From contig NZ_JABMKW010000018.1 in assembly GCF_013204795.1 (NCBI RefSeq), positions 310,001 through 374,000 of the forward strand: a stretch of 64,000 bases of DNA. Reading direction: 5' to 3'. The number at the start of each line of letters is the position of its first letter. Position 1 is the stretch's first letter. This DNA is from Pedobacter panaciterrae (GTDB taxonomy: Bacteria; Bacteroidota; Bacteroidia; Sphingobacteriales; Sphingobacteriaceae). The notes beneath the pieces are model-generated. The model made no database searches. It worked only from the letters and a program-made list of their open reading frames with translations, and had not been told where the DNA came from. The position numbers and the translations under genes were made by a program. Positions 1 through 7,505 of the stretch are shown here, in pieces.

Positions 1-51
1 CCATTAGTGGGTAAAACCAAACCTAAAAAAGCTCCCGCTACAAAAAAATAA
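1..51 (+). CDS. C-terminal tail of an upstream gene (partial)
   Basis: Frame 1 is open from the first base and ends at TAA 49-51. It gives 16 residues rich in Lys, Pro and Ala, ending KKAPATKK. This looks like a basic, disordered protein tail. The next gene starts 27 bases later with a strong ribosome binding site, so the two are probably co-transcribed. The product cannot be identified from 16 residues. Confidence 0.5.
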   Translation, partial: PLVGKTKPKKAPATKK

Positions 52-63
52 TCAGGGATAAAC

Positions 64-70
64 AGGAGGG
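64..70 (+). promoter_or_regulatory. Shine-Dalgarno for the YbdK-type ligase
   Basis: AGGAGGG lies 8 bases before ATG 79. Strong Shine-Dalgarno sequences are uncommon in Bacteroidota, so this one helps fix the start. Two adjacent ATG codons (79 and 82) follow; 79 has the more usual spacing. Confidence 0.6.
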
Positions 71-78
71 AATGAATT

Positions 79-1185
79 ATGATGAATGAATTTACGCTTG
101 GTGTAGAAGAAGAATACATGGTGGTTGATCCGGTAACCCGTGAACTTACCTCACATGATCAAAAAATAGTTGAAGCGGCTCAAAAAATACATAAAGATCA
201 GGTTAAAGCTGAAATGCATCAGGCTGTTGTAGAAGTAGGAACAGGAATTTGTAAAAATACAGAGCAGGCACGAGCAGAAATATCGCAATTAAGGTATACC
301 GTTTCGCAGCTGGCAGGGGAGCAAGGGTTAAGAATTGGTGCGGCAGGCACCCATCCTTTTTCCCATTGGGAAAAACAGCTGATCACTGAGCATCCACGTT
401 ATAGTGAGATCGTAAACGAGTTACAGGAGGCTGCACGATCCAATCTGATTTTTGGCTTACATGTACATGTAGGTTTCCAATCCAGGGAGCTTGCCATTCA
501 TATTGCAAATCAGGTGCGCTATTTTTTACCGCATGTGTTTGCCCTATCTACCAATTCCCCCTTCTGGGAAAGCAGGAACACGGGATACAAATCTTTTAGA
601 ACTAAGGTGTTTGATAAGTTCCCCAGGACGGGCATTCCTGATATTTTCAATAGCATTGAAGATTACGACAACTATGTTAAGCTGCTCATTAAGACCAATA
701 GCATTGACAACGCCAAAAAAATATGGTGGGACATCAGGGTACACCCTTTCTTTGAAACCATAGAGTTCAGGATTTGCGATTGTCCAATGTTGATTGATGA
801 AACCATGGCTTTTGTAGCATTATTTCAGGCCCTTTGTGCCAAGTTGTATAAACTACGCCTGCAGAATATGAAATTTATCAGCTATTCCAGAGCACTGATA
901 AATGAAAATAAATGGAGGGCTGCCCGTTACGGCATTGACGGGAATCTAATTGATTTTGGTAAGGAGATGGAAGTAAACTGCCGAAATCTGATATTGGAAT
1001 TACTGGATTTTATTGACGATGTTGTAGATGATCTGGGCTGCAGAAATGAGATCAATTATGTGCTTAAAATTCTTGAGAATGGAACCGGGGCCGATAGGCA
1101 ATTGGCTGTTTACGAACAAAATGGTAACTTTGAGGCCGTAGTAGACTACATTACTACTCAAACATTAATTGGGGCTAAGCAGTGA
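79..1185 (+). CDS. carboxylate-amine ligase, YbdK/GCS2 family
   Basis: This 368-residue protein belongs to the glutamate-cysteine ligase 2 (YbdK) family of cytoplasmic ATP-dependent carboxylate-amine ligases. The N-terminus carries the family signature (FTLGVEEEYMVVDP, residues 5-18), and FGLHVHVGF and EFRICDCP are further GCS2-type blocks. The length is typical. It overlaps the next gene by four bases (GTGA), so translation is probably coupled. YbdK proteins have weak glutamate-cysteine ligase activity in vitro and their natural substrates are mostly unknown. The amidotransferase and ATP-grasp neighbours suggest a dedicated ligation pathway rather than glutathione synthesis. The family call is firm; the substrate is open. 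Confidence 0.88.
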   Translation: MMNEFTLGVEEEYMVVDPVTRELTSHDQKIVEAAQKIHKDQVKAEMHQAVVEVGTGICKNTEQARAEISQLRYTVSQLAGEQGLRIGAAGTHPFSHWEKQLITEHPRYSEIVNELQEAARSNLIFGLHVHVGFQSRELAIHIANQVRYFLPHVFALSTNSPFWESRNTGYKSFRTKVFDKFPRTGIPDIFNSIEDYDNYVKLLIKTNSIDNAKKIWWDIRVHPFFETIEFRICDCPMLIDETMAFVALFQALCAKLYKLRLQNMKFISYSRALINENKWRAARYGIDGNLIDFGKEMEVNCRNLILELLDFIDDVVDDLGCRNEINYVLKILENGTGADRQLAVYEQNGNFEAVVDYITTQTLIGAKQ

Positions 1186-2015
1186 GCATAATAGATAGAA
1201 ATAAGATTAGGGTTGCCGTAATTGACATGAATAATGGCGTGACCAACCAGGGGATGCGTGGGATACAGGAAATCTTGTTGCGCTATCGCATGGAGAATGA
1301 TATAGATCTGGGGTATGATATTTTTGACTTAAGACAGCGGGGAGAAATCCCTGATGAGCATTATGATATCTATATTTCAAGCGGGGGCCCGGGAAGTCCC
1401 TTTGATGGTGTGGGGGAAAAATGGGAAAGTGACTTTTTTAACCTGCTAGGTAAAATAGAAACCCATAATCAGATCAGCCAACAGAAAAAACACGTTTTTT
1501 TAATCTGTCACTCTTTTCAAATGGCTTGCAGAAAGTATCATGTTGGAGAAGTGATCAGACGAAAATCAACCGCTTTTGGCATTTTTCCTGTGTTTTTAAC
1601 AGAAGAAGGGGAAAATGATTTAATTTTTAGTGGCTTACCTAATCCATTATATGCTGTTGACAGTCGTGACTGGCAGGTTATAAATCCTGATGATGTACCA
1701 TTTTCCAACTCGCAGGCCAAGGTATTGGCTTTGGAAAAAGAAAGGCCGCATGTTGATTTGGAACGCTGTGTAATGTCGGTTCGTTTTACCAACGAAATAA
1801 TCGGAACACAGTTTCATCCCGAGGCAGATCCTGTTGGGATGAAAATGTATCTGTTACAGGATGATAAGAAGAAAGCAATTACCGAGAGTTACGGGCAGGA
1901 AAAATATGAAGACATGTTGTCAAGTCTTGACAATCCTGATAGAATCAAACTCACGCAGAGTGTTATTCTGCCTAATTTTTTAACTGAGGCATTAAATGCC
2001 TTACAGGAAGCGTAA
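1182..2015 (+). CDS. class I glutamine amidotransferase-like protein
   Basis: A 277-residue protein with the class I glutamine amidotransferase (GATase1) fold. SGGPGSP at residues 66-72 fits the oxyanion-loop region. FLICHSFQM supplies the likely nucleophile Cys109, and GTQFHPEAD supplies His212 and Glu214, so the triad is complete. The nucleophile elbow reads C-H-S rather than the common C-x-G. The start is GTG 1182, which overlaps the stop of the ligase gene; the next gene begins two bases after this stop. Such enzymes release ammonia from glutamine for a partner synthetase, and the neighbouring ligase or ATP-grasp protein is the obvious candidate. The exact acceptor is unknown. Confidence 0.8.
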   Translation: MSIIDRNKIRVAVIDMNNGVTNQGMRGIQEILLRYRMENDIDLGYDIFDLRQRGEIPDEHYDIYISSGGPGSPFDGVGEKWESDFFNLLGKIETHNQISQQKKHVFLICHSFQMACRKYHVGEVIRRKSTAFGIFPVFLTEEGENDLIFSGLPNPLYAVDSRDWQVINPDDVPFSNSQAKVLALEKERPHVDLERCVMSVRFTNEIIGTQFHPEADPVGMKMYLLQDDKKKAITESYGQEKYEDMLSSLDNPDRIKLTQSVILPNFLTEALNALQEA

Positions 2016-2017
2016 CT

Positions 2018-3205
2018 ATGATTAGCAAATACAGGGGCCAGTTTAACAGTTCCTTCACGGAACAGAAGTACAAAAGCTTTTTAAAAATTCTGGAATCCGG
2101 ATTAACAAGCATCCCTTTTAGAGTTGCCGAAACTCCTGTGTTTATTCCTTCAGATCTGCAGAAGAAACTAATTGATGCAGGGGAAGAAATCATAAAACTC
2201 ATAAAGCAGCCTGATTTTAAGGCACTTACTAAAGATGCTATTCCCTCAAATTGGAATGTTCCAAATGAAAATGAACACCCGCATTTTTTAACTTTCGATT
2301 TTGGGATATGCAAGGATGCAAATGGTCTTTTGACACCAAAGCTAATTGAAATGCAGGGTTTCCCCTCCTTATATGGATTTCAGCCTGAGCTGGGGAGGGT
2401 TTATAAGGAGTCGTATGAATTGCCTGCGGCTTTAACCCCGTTTTTTAATGGATTTGATGAGCAGAAATACGTTAGCCTACTTAAAAGGGTAATTATTGGC
2501 GATTACGCACCTCAGGAGGTAGCACTAATGGATATTGATGCGCCGAATCAAAAAACAGCAATTGATTTTTTAATTACCCAAAAATATTTAGGTATAAAAA
2601 TTTTGAGCCTGACAGATATCTTTAAAGAAGGGAATGCGCTATTCTATAAAGAGGAAGGGAAAAAAATACGGTTAAAAAGGATTTACAACCGACTGATTTT
2701 TGATGAAGTTGAAGATAAAACAGCTCTTTTTGAGCAATGCTTTGATCCCCGATCAGAAATTGATGTGGAATGGATCACACACCCAAACTGGTTTTACAGG
2801 ATCAGTAAATATACCATGCCCTTTTTGAAAAGCGAATTTGTACCAGAAACTCATTTCCTGGATACGTTAACTGAAATCCCTTCAGATCTCGAAAACTATG
2901 TTTTAAAACCCTTGTTTTCTTTTGCAGGCATGGGTGTGATTATTGATGTAACAAAAGCGGACATCGCTGAAATTAAAGACCCGAAGAATTGGATACTTCA
3001 GCGAAAAGTTGTTTATGAGCCCATTGTGCAATCGCCGGATGGTGGGGTAAAACTGGAAATCAGATTGATGTATTTATGGGCGGATGGCCAGGAGCCCCAG
3101 TTGTGCATTAATTTGGCACGCTTAAGCAGAGGAAAGATGATTGGCGTGAGATACAATAAAGACTTTGATTGGGTTGGCGGCACGATTGGCCTTATGGAAA
3201 AGTAA
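2018..3205 (+). CDS. ATP-grasp-like ligase, uncharacterised
   Basis: A 395-residue cytoplasmic protein whose C-terminal half looks like an ATP-grasp fold. VLKPLFSFAGMGV (295-307) resembles the Lys/Gly-rich nucleotide-binding block, LEIRLMYLWAD (346-356) a metal-binding strand, and INLARLSRGKMIGVRYN (364-380) the closing block. PKLIEMQGFPSLYG (107-120) recalls the substrate-side motif of glutathionylspermidine-synthase-like, circularly permuted ATP-grasp enzymes. It is the third gene of a tight cluster, two bases after the amidotransferase stop. ATP-grasp enzymes join a carboxylate to an amine through an acyl phosphate. The fold is assigned by eye, and no specific reaction is proposed. Confidence 0.6.
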   Translation: MISKYRGQFNSSFTEQKYKSFLKILESGLTSIPFRVAETPVFIPSDLQKKLIDAGEEIIKLIKQPDFKALTKDAIPSNWNVPNENEHPHFLTFDFGICKDANGLLTPKLIEMQGFPSLYGFQPELGRVYKESYELPAALTPFFNGFDEQKYVSLLKRVIIGDYAPQEVALMDIDAPNQKTAIDFLITQKYLGIKILSLTDIFKEGNALFYKEEGKKIRLKRIYNRLIFDEVEDKTALFEQCFDPRSEIDVEWITHPNWFYRISKYTMPFLKSEFVPETHFLDTLTEIPSDLENYVLKPLFSFAGMGVIIDVTKADIAEIKDPKNWILQRKVVYEPIVQSPDGGVKLEIRLMYLWADGQEPQLCINLARLSRGKMIGVRYNKDFDWVGGTIGLMEK

Positions 3206-3255
3206 ATTTACAATTAACAGACCTGCGAGAAGCAGGCATTAACTAATTTTGGGAT

Positions 3256-3414
3256 ATGGATATTCAGACTATTCTGGTAATTATACTGTTTGCGGGGGCA
3301 TTATTTTATGTTGGCCGCATCGTTTATCGCTCAATAGCACCTAAAAATGGTGGCTGTGGTTCCAACTGCAAGTGTGGCGTAGATTTTTCCAATGTTAAAA
3401 TAGACAAGAAATAG
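3256..3414 (+). CDS. small Cys-rich membrane protein (FeoB-associated type)
   Basis: A 52-residue protein, ATG 3256 to TAG 3412-3414. It has one N-terminal transmembrane helix (about residues 5-24), a short basic stretch, then GGCGSNCKCG with Cys34, Cys38 and Cys40. This layout matches the FeoB-associated Cys-rich membrane protein family, thought to assist ferrous iron transport or to bind metal at the membrane. No feoA or feoB is in the window. It ends 9 bases before the Crp-like regulator and is likely co-transcribed with it. The coding call is good; the role is inferred from the layout only. Confidence 0.65.
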   Translation: MDIQTILVIILFAGALFYVGRIVYRSIAPKNGGCGSNCKCGVDFSNVKIDKK

Positions 3415-3423
3415 ATTTTATCT

Positions 3424-4020
3424 ATGACAGCCTTACTTGAGCCATTTAAAACTTATTTAAAAAACAAAGTAGCGATAACTGATGAGCAGTTTGGCCTCAT
3501 TTCTGACAAACTTAAAGTAAAAACCTTCGATAAAAACGAGATGATCCTGATGAAGGGCGAAGTTTTATCTCATGGCTTTTTTGTTTTAAGTGGTCTGTTA
3601 CGCAGTTATTCAATAGATAGTAAGGGGAAGACGCATATCATTCAGTTTGCCCCCGAACAATGGTGGCTTTCGGAACGTAACGGGATGTTCAATGAAGCAT
3701 CAGAGTTTTTTATTGATGCCATTGAGCCTACAACAGCTATTGCAGTAAACAAGGATTTTATGAATGATGCTGCAAAGCATGTTCCCTGCATGAGTGACCT
3801 GAATAGCACCATGCTCAATAATTCCATCCGGTTTATGCAGAAAAGGATCAATATGCTTTTAAGTGCTACAGCCGAAGAACGCTATCTGAATTTTATAAAA
3901 TTATATCCAAATCTTACATTGAGGGTGCCGCAGTGGATGATTGCCTCTTATTTAGGCATTACACCTGAATCATTAAGCAGGGTCCGTAAAGACCTGGCGC
4001 ATAAGCATTTTAAACCTTAG
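3424..4020 (+). CDS. Crp/Fnr-family transcriptional regulator
   Basis: A 198-residue protein of the Crp/Fnr superfamily. Residues about 20-125 form the cyclic-nucleotide-binding-like beta roll (GEVLSHGFFVLSGLLRSY is typical). The C-terminal third (RVPQWMIASYLGITPESLSR) is the winged-helix DNA-binding part. No Fnr-type N-terminal cysteine cluster is seen, so it is probably not an oxygen sensor. It resembles the many small Bacteroidota Crp-like regulators with unknown ligands. It lies just upstream of the YceI and pirin genes, which hints at a link to respiratory or oxidative stress; this is inference. Confidence 0.85.
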   Translation: MTALLEPFKTYLKNKVAITDEQFGLISDKLKVKTFDKNEMILMKGEVLSHGFFVLSGLLRSYSIDSKGKTHIIQFAPEQWWLSERNGMFNEASEFFIDAIEPTTAIAVNKDFMNDAAKHVPCMSDLNSTMLNNSIRFMQKRINMLLSATAEERYLNFIKLYPNLTLRVPQWMIASYLGITPESLSRVRKDLAHKHFKP

Positions 4021-4063
4021 TGTTTTCTTATCATAGGTCAATGTGAGGCCAAACATCTGTTTG

Positions 4064-4071
4064 TAATTTTG
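4064..4071 (+). promoter_or_regulatory. Bacteroidota -7 promoter element for the yceI-like gene
   Basis: TAATTTTG matches the Bacteroidota consensus TAnnTTTG and lies 37 bases before ATG 4109, giving a leader of about 30 bases. No clear TTTG -33 element is seen upstream, so the strength is uncertain. Confidence 0.5.
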
Positions 4072-4108
4072 TGTTGTAATTAAAGAACAACTTAAAAAAA
4101 ACAATATT

Positions 4109-4639
4109 ATGGCAACTACACAATGGGTTTTAGACCCGACCCACAGCGAATTACAATTTAAAGTTAAACACTTAATGATTACTACTGTAACCGGTAGTTT
4201 GCACCTGATCAGCGCGACATTAACTTCAGAAGGTGACGATTTCGAAAACGGAAAGGTTACTTTTGAAGGCGAAACCTCCTCTATCAATACCGGAAACGCT
4301 GACAGAGACAATCACTTAAAAAGTGCTGATTTTTTTGATGCAGAAAATTTCCCTAAAATCACTTTTGAATCTACCTCATTAACAAAAGACGGTGATGATT
4401 ACATTTTAAATGGAAATCTGACAGTTAAAGGCGTTACCAAACCGGTAGAATTGAATGCTGAATTTGGTGGTATCGCAACTGATCCATGGGGCAATACAAA
4501 AGCTGGTTTTACGCTAAGCGGCAAAATAAACAGAACTGATTTTGGCCTAACATGGAATGCGGCATTAGAAACTGGTGGTGTTATGGTTAGTGAGGCAGTA
4601 AAAATAGCAGGTGAATTACAGTTTGTAAAACAAGCCTAA
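4109..4639 (+). CDS. YceI-family protein
   Basis: A 176-residue protein of the YceI family, a lipocalin-like beta barrel that binds polyisoprenoid or quinone-like lipids. The start WVLDPTHSELQFKVKHLMI and the blocks DNHLKSADFFDAENFPKITF and LTVKGVTKPVEL are family hallmarks. Unlike many family members it lacks an N-terminal signal peptide, so it may be cytoplasmic. It has its own likely promoter (4064-4071) and stands 40 bases before the pirin gene, so the two may be one stress-related unit. Confidence 0.88.
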   Translation: MATTQWVLDPTHSELQFKVKHLMITTVTGSLHLISATLTSEGDDFENGKVTFEGETSSINTGNADRDNHLKSADFFDAENFPKITFESTSLTKDGDDYILNGNLTVKGVTKPVELNAEFGGIATDPWGNTKAGFTLSGKINRTDFGLTWNAALETGGVMVSEAVKIAGELQFVKQA

Positions 4640-4679
4640 ACAATTAAAACCAAGCATCCATAAAAAATTAAAGAGAAAA

Positions 4680-5555
4680 ATGGAAGCAAAAACTAAAACG
4701 GTGTCGGCCATTTTAAATGCGCCGGCACCTCATATGGTTGGCGATGGCTTTAGGGTGCACAATTTTTTTCCGAAAGGTTATAAAATTAAAATGAGTCCAT
4801 TCTTTCTGCTGGATTATAACGCCAGGATAGAATTCTCAGCACGTAATGAGCCCAGAGGTGTAGGTGTTCATCCCCATCGGGGGTTTGAGACGGTAACCAT
4901 CGCGTACCATGGCGCAGTTGCACATCATGACAGCGCAGGCAACAGCGGTGTAATTTATCCCGGTGATGTGCAATGGATGACCGCTGGAAGTGGGATATTA
5001 CATAAAGAATATCATGAAGAGCAGTTCAGTAAAAAAGGCGGAGCCTTTCAAATGGTTCAGTTGTGGGTGAATTTACCTGCAAAAGATAAAATGACCTCAC
5101 CAAGGTATCAGGATGTAAAGCATAGCGAGATGGCAAAATACAATCTGGAGAATGGAGCTGGTGAAATTGAGGTAATTGCAGGTGACTATAACGGGACCAG
5201 AGGGTCTGCAACCACCTTTACCCCACTTAATTTATTCAATGCCCGACTAAATGAAGGAGGCAAAGCATTTTTTAATTTTCCTGCCGGACACAATACTGGT
5301 TTTGTAGTTATAGAAGGTCGTGTAAAAATTAATGATACTGAAATTGCCAAAACTGATCAGTTTGTTCATTTCAAAAATGACGGTTCGATAATAACAGCTG
5401 AGGCTTTAGAAAACTGCATTATCCTGATATTAAGCGGCGAGCCGATAAATGAACCGATTGCTCAGTACGGACCTTTCTTAATGAACAAGCCAGAAGAGAT
5501 ACAGCAAGCGATAAATGATTACAACCAGGGTAAATTTGGATACCTTGACGAATAA
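4680..5555 (+). CDS. pirin-family protein
   Basis: A 291-residue bicupin of the pirin family. The N-terminal cupin carries HPHRGFETVT with metal-ligand candidates His64 and His66, and SGILHKEYHEE with His108 and Glu110. The C-terminal cupin (about 170-285) is more divergent. Bacterial pirins bind iron; some have quercetin 2,3-dioxygenase activity and others act as redox-sensitive partners of enzymes. It follows the YceI gene closely and is followed by a hairpin terminator. The natural substrate cannot be told from sequence. Confidence 0.88.
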   Translation: MEAKTKTVSAILNAPAPHMVGDGFRVHNFFPKGYKIKMSPFFLLDYNARIEFSARNEPRGVGVHPHRGFETVTIAYHGAVAHHDSAGNSGVIYPGDVQWMTAGSGILHKEYHEEQFSKKGGAFQMVQLWVNLPAKDKMTSPRYQDVKHSEMAKYNLENGAGEIEVIAGDYNGTRGSATTFTPLNLFNARLNEGGKAFFNFPAGHNTGFVVIEGRVKINDTEIAKTDQFVHFKNDGSIITAEALENCIILILSGEPINEPIAQYGPFLMNKPEEIQQAINDYNQGKFGYLDE

Positions 5556-5578
5556 TAGCTACTTTTTTGATTTTTAGG

Positions 5579-5612
5579 AACCCGGAAAGCTTTACAGCCC
5601 TCCGGTTTTTCT
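5579..5612. terminator. bidirectional terminator between pirin and ispF
   Basis: The arms CCGGA (5582-5586) and TCCGG (5601-5605) form a hairpin flanked by AA on the left and a T run on the right. It sits between convergent genes and abuts the ispF stop codon. Confidence 0.55.
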
Positions 5613-6087
5613 ATTTCTCGATAAGGCATACCGCGTAGGCCACAACGCCCTCCTCCCTGCCTATAAAGCCCATTTGCTCATTGGTGGTCGCTTTTATAGA
5701 AATATCATCAATAGACATTCCAATTGCTTCCGCTATATTCTTTTGCATCTGGGGAATATGGGGATTAATTTTTGGCGCTTCCAGGCAAAGCATTGCATCG
5801 ATATTGCCAATCTGCCATCCCTTGTCTTTAAGAAGCTTTACACTTTCCTTTAGGAGGATCAGACTGCTTATTCCCTTCCACTGAGGGTCGGTATTCTTAA
5901 AATGAAAGCCAATGTCTCTTAAATTCGCAGCGCCTAACAAGGCGTCGCAAATTGCATGGAGCAAAACATCTGCATCGGAATGGCCAAAAGCTCCTTTATG
6001 ATGTTCCAGATGAACTCCGCCTACTACAAATGGGTGATTATCCTTTAACTGATGCACATCGAACCCAAACCCTACTTTAATTTTCAT
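5611..6087 (-). CDS. ispF: 2-C-methyl-D-erythritol 2,4-cyclodiphosphate synthase
   Basis: A 158-residue enzyme of the MEP isoprenoid pathway. It converts 4-diphosphocytidyl-methylerythritol 2-phosphate to the cyclic diphosphate with release of CMP. The metal site is visible: Asp10 and His12 in GFDVHQL, and His44 in the ADVLLHAICDALLGA block. GHSDADVLLH and the C-terminal KATTNEQMGFIGREEGV are diagnostic. The length is typical. It lies 26 bases downstream of porV on the same strand and ends at the shared terminator. Confidence 0.96.
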   Translation of the reverse strand: MKIKVGFGFDVHQLKDNHPFVVGGVHLEHHKGAFGHSDADVLLHAICDALLGAANLRDIGFHFKNTDPQWKGISSLILLKESVKLLKDKGWQIGNIDAMLCLEAPKINPHIPQMQKNIAEAIGMSIDDISIKATTNEQMGFIGREEGVVAYAVCLIEK

Positions 6088-6113
6088 TTGTCAAATTATG
6101 TTGTTATATACTG

Positions 6114-7292
6114 TTATTTGGCATCGCCAAAATTGAAAAGCAATGTAAAGCGTAATGTATTTGCCAATGGACTCTTTTGTGCATTGGCCGCCAGATACGC
6201 AAAATCGATATTGAAGACATTGTATTTTAATCCGGCACCAAGTGTAAAATATCTTCTATCTCCCTTTTGCGGGTTCTCATAAAAATACCCGGCCCTTAGC
6301 GCAAACTGCTGGTTGTACCAATACTCCACGCCTGCAGCGATATTAACTTCCCTTAATTCTTCTGAAAATCCTCCCGGAGCGTCGCTAAATGAACCAAATA
6401 TTCCAGATGGTACCGAGCGATCAGGATCCTTTCCCGCTAAGATCCTTCCATTTTCATCATATATTGGTTGAGTTGGCACCAGAAGCTTGTTAAAATCAAG
6501 CGCAAAAGTAAACTGATTGTAATCGTCGATTAAAAAGGTTGAGGCTCCTCCTATTTTAAAGTTTGTGGGCAGAAAGTTCTTTTCCCCACCCTGTACATAG
6601 CTGATTTTTGTTCCAATATTTGAGATGTTAATTCCGGCGGAGAGGATCGCATCTTTACCCAGGAAAATAGTCGGTTTTTTGTAATATGCAGAAACATCAA
6701 CTGCAATTGCTGAGCCAGCCTGCGTTTGCTGTCCTGCTGCAAACTGACCTGACAACAAATTGGAATAAATGTATCTCAATGAGGTACCTAGTGAAAACGA
6801 GCTGCCAAATCTTCTGGCATAGGTTACGTCCAATGCTAGTTCATTTGGACTATAAACTCCTAGATCTTGCTTGTTAATGTCTACGAACTGTATTTCACCC
6901 AAAGAAAAATACCTTAAAGAGCTCCCCAGGGTACTCTGGTCATCAAGTTTATAAAACCCACTTAAATAGGCCAGATTAATATCAGGAACCAGGCTTTTTA
7001 ACCAAGGACTATAAGAAGCGGAAAATCCATATGGTTTATCTAAAAAAGCTAGTTTAGAAGGGTTTATACTCATTGAGTTTGCATCCGGAGCAATTGCCAC
7101 TCCAGCATCTCCCATGCCTCCGATCCGGGCATCAGGAGTAATCAACAAAAAAGGGACCGCTGTAATGATATTATTTGGAACACTTCCATTTGTTTGGGTA
7201 CCTGGCTGTACTTCCTGGGCAAACAGTCCTGTAGCAACTGTTACCAGCGAAAAAATGCTTAATGCAGTTTTTACAGCGTACCTTAAATTCAT
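6114..7292 (-). CDS. porV: type IX secretion outer-membrane protein PorV
   Basis: A 392-residue outer-membrane beta barrel with a signal peptide ending near GLFAQE. The N-terminal ITAVPFLLITPDARIGGMGD is typical of PorV (LptO), the FadL-like barrel that shuttles type IX cargo to the PorU sortase complex. The C-terminus alternates hydrophobic residues and ends in an aromatic-rich strand (RFTLLFNF). gldJ is divergent from it; in other Bacteroidota porV and gldJ are also neighbours, often with porU, which is absent here. PorQ-like barrels are the main alternative. Confidence 0.85.
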   Translation of the reverse strand: MNLRYAVKTALSIFSLVTVATGLFAQEVQPGTQTNGSVPNNIITAVPFLLITPDARIGGMGDAGVAIAPDANSMSINPSKLAFLDKPYGFSASYSPWLKSLVPDINLAYLSGFYKLDDQSTLGSSLRYFSLGEIQFVDINKQDLGVYSPNELALDVTYARRFGSSFSLGTSLRYIYSNLLSGQFAAGQQTQAGSAIAVDVSAYYKKPTIFLGKDAILSAGINISNIGTKISYVQGGEKNFLPTNFKIGGASTFLIDDYNQFTFALDFNKLLVPTQPIYDENGRILAGKDPDRSVPSGIFGSFSDAPGGFSEELREVNIAAGVEYWYNQQFALRAGYFYENPQKGDRRYFTLGAGLKYNVFNIDFAYLAANAQKSPLANTLRFTLLFNFGDAK

Positions 7293-7505
7293 GCGTCCCG
7301 TATAATTAATACTATTGCACGCAAGTTAACATAGTGCTACTAAATTTCAAAGTATTCCGCCGGTTTACAAAGCATTTGAATAATATCCTACCTGAAAACT
7401 CTGTTCGGAGATAATTTGTTTCAATTTTATAAAAAAAGTTTTTTTTGGAGCGAACACCTTTTTTTGTGTAGTTTTAACCTTTAGAGTAACTATTTGCGCA
7501 ATCCA

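Noticed and set aside
7494..7505. TTG start for gldJ
   Set aside because: The ATG at 7506 gives a clean lipoprotein signal peptide (MKKSYLYS); the TTG only adds four residues before it.
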